From the NCBI RefSeq assembly GCF_000002995.4, contig NW_025062479.1:19588721-19652720 (forward strand): 64,000 nt of DNA, written 5' to 3'. The DNA is from Brugia malayi (taxonomy: Eukaryota; Nematoda; Chromadorea; Rhabditida; Onchocercidae). How positions within the stretch are numbered: the stretch's first letter is position 1; every line of letters begins with the position of its first letter. Under the pieces are notes generated by a model. The model made no database searches. It was not told the DNA's origin and saw nothing but the letters and a program-made list of their open reading frames with translations. The position numbers and the translations under genes were made by a program. Below, piece by piece: positions 63,329 through 64,000 of the stretch.

Positions 63329-64000
63329 CTGAACAAATGTTACCTCAGATTTGTTAATTTTAAACTTCAATGTAGAGTTAGGTCTAAATGCTGTTATTTC
63401 AATCAAATGATTGATAATAAGGTAAGAATATAAATATCAAATTATGATTTATAACTTTATTTCGTTTTTTTTATTTCAGTGCATACTGCACATTACCATC
63501 AACTATGTCAGTTATTTCTGAAAATTTCTTAAACTCATTTCAAATCGTTTGAAGGAAAACTAATTTGAAAATTTTTGGAATATATTAAAATACATAAAAA
63601 TATTTGCAAATCTATTTATTCAAAGCTATTATGAAAAAATTCCCTGATTTCAATAATTTTTAACGAATATCTCCAATTTTTAATGAATGATTAAATTTAA
63701 TAATTCATTACCTTAGTTTTTTAAAAATAATCATTTATTAATCCCCCTCTTCCTGTACTTTATTTACTTCTATTATTTTGTGTTATTCTCTCTTCTTCTC
63801 TCTCATTCTATAATATGTGATGAGCATTTCGTATCTCTTGTAACTGGTTCTAATTTTGTTAAAAAATTTTCCACTCAAATAAAAATGAAAAAAAAAAGAG
63901 AAAAAGGAAAAGATGTACTTTATCCGTCCGAACACTTTCCCATCAGTTTAGCTAAATGAAGATAATTAGAATTTAAGCATGATGGATCAGTGTTCCTAAA
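63329..64000. other. Right edge: probable intron or upstream region of the transporter gene
   Basis: AT-rich, with purine and pyrimidine runs (63880-63910 and 63780-63805). No exon encoding the missing first membrane helix of the transporter was found on the minus strand. Confidence 0.4.

Noticed and set aside
1..64000. Bacterial (endosymbiont) DNA inserted in the nuclear genome
   Set aside because: Such insertions are common in filarial nematodes, but no intronless bacterial-type gene or sustained composition shift was seen.

Overview
The window is AT-rich (roughly 70% A+T by eye) eukaryotic DNA. Its genes are split into many small exons, with GT-AG introns of mostly about 50-500 bp, long homopolymer A/T tracts, and cassettes that read as recognisable animal proteins. 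Gene content and style (nematode-type small kinase and tyrosine phosphatase, Cys-repeat secreted proteins, a tandem pair of mitochondrial SDHA genes, AG acceptors just upstream of ATGs that would suit trans-splicing) suggest a parasitic nematode, most likely clade III/filarial-like. The species call is an inference. Nothing bacterial, no rRNA, no convincing tRNA and no CRISPR was seen. All gene models below were built by hand, joining exons by splice consensus, reading phase and family similarity.

Layout. 1-2.5 kb (+): 3' part of a golgin ending in a GRIP domain. 4.6-6.0 kb (-): a four-helix membrane protein. 7.4-9.9 kb (-): a 247-residue multi-pass membrane protein of unknown family. 10-16 kb: gene-poor, holding a 1.38-kb foldback (MITE-like) element flanked by TA and weak candidates for tiny secreted peptides. 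16.3-17.3 kb (-): a small Gly/Tyr-rich secreted protein. 18.6-21.9 kb (-): a complete tectonic homologue (ciliary transition zone). 23.8-27.0 kb (+): a CK1/TTBKL-type kinase. 29.1-32.6 kb (+): a secreted protein built from duplicated Cys-exon pairs. 32.65-35.5 kb (-): fragments of a secreted protein with an EGF-like module. 36.3-40.9 kb (+): a complete protein tyrosine phosphatase.

42.2-47.1 kb (-) is a complete 17-exon vps-52 (GARP/EARP tethering subunit). It is followed on the same strand by two complete 12-exon genes for the succinate dehydrogenase flavoprotein subunit (48.2-51.9 and 53.6-58.9 kb), whose internal exon sizes and phases are identical. The last gene (60.1 kb to about 63.3 kb, -) is an SLC17/MFS anion transporter whose first exon(s) seem to lie outside the window.

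Themes: two genes serve Golgi/endosome tethering (GRIP golgin, VPS52), two are paralogous complex II flavoproteins, one is ciliary, and several encode nematode-type secreted or membrane proteins of unknown function. I found no evidence of operon-type spacing. The most noteworthy points are the SDHA tandem with divergence in one copy, the Cys-exon duplication gene with an apparently broken splice donor, a relic exon inside the tectonic gene, and the foldback element.
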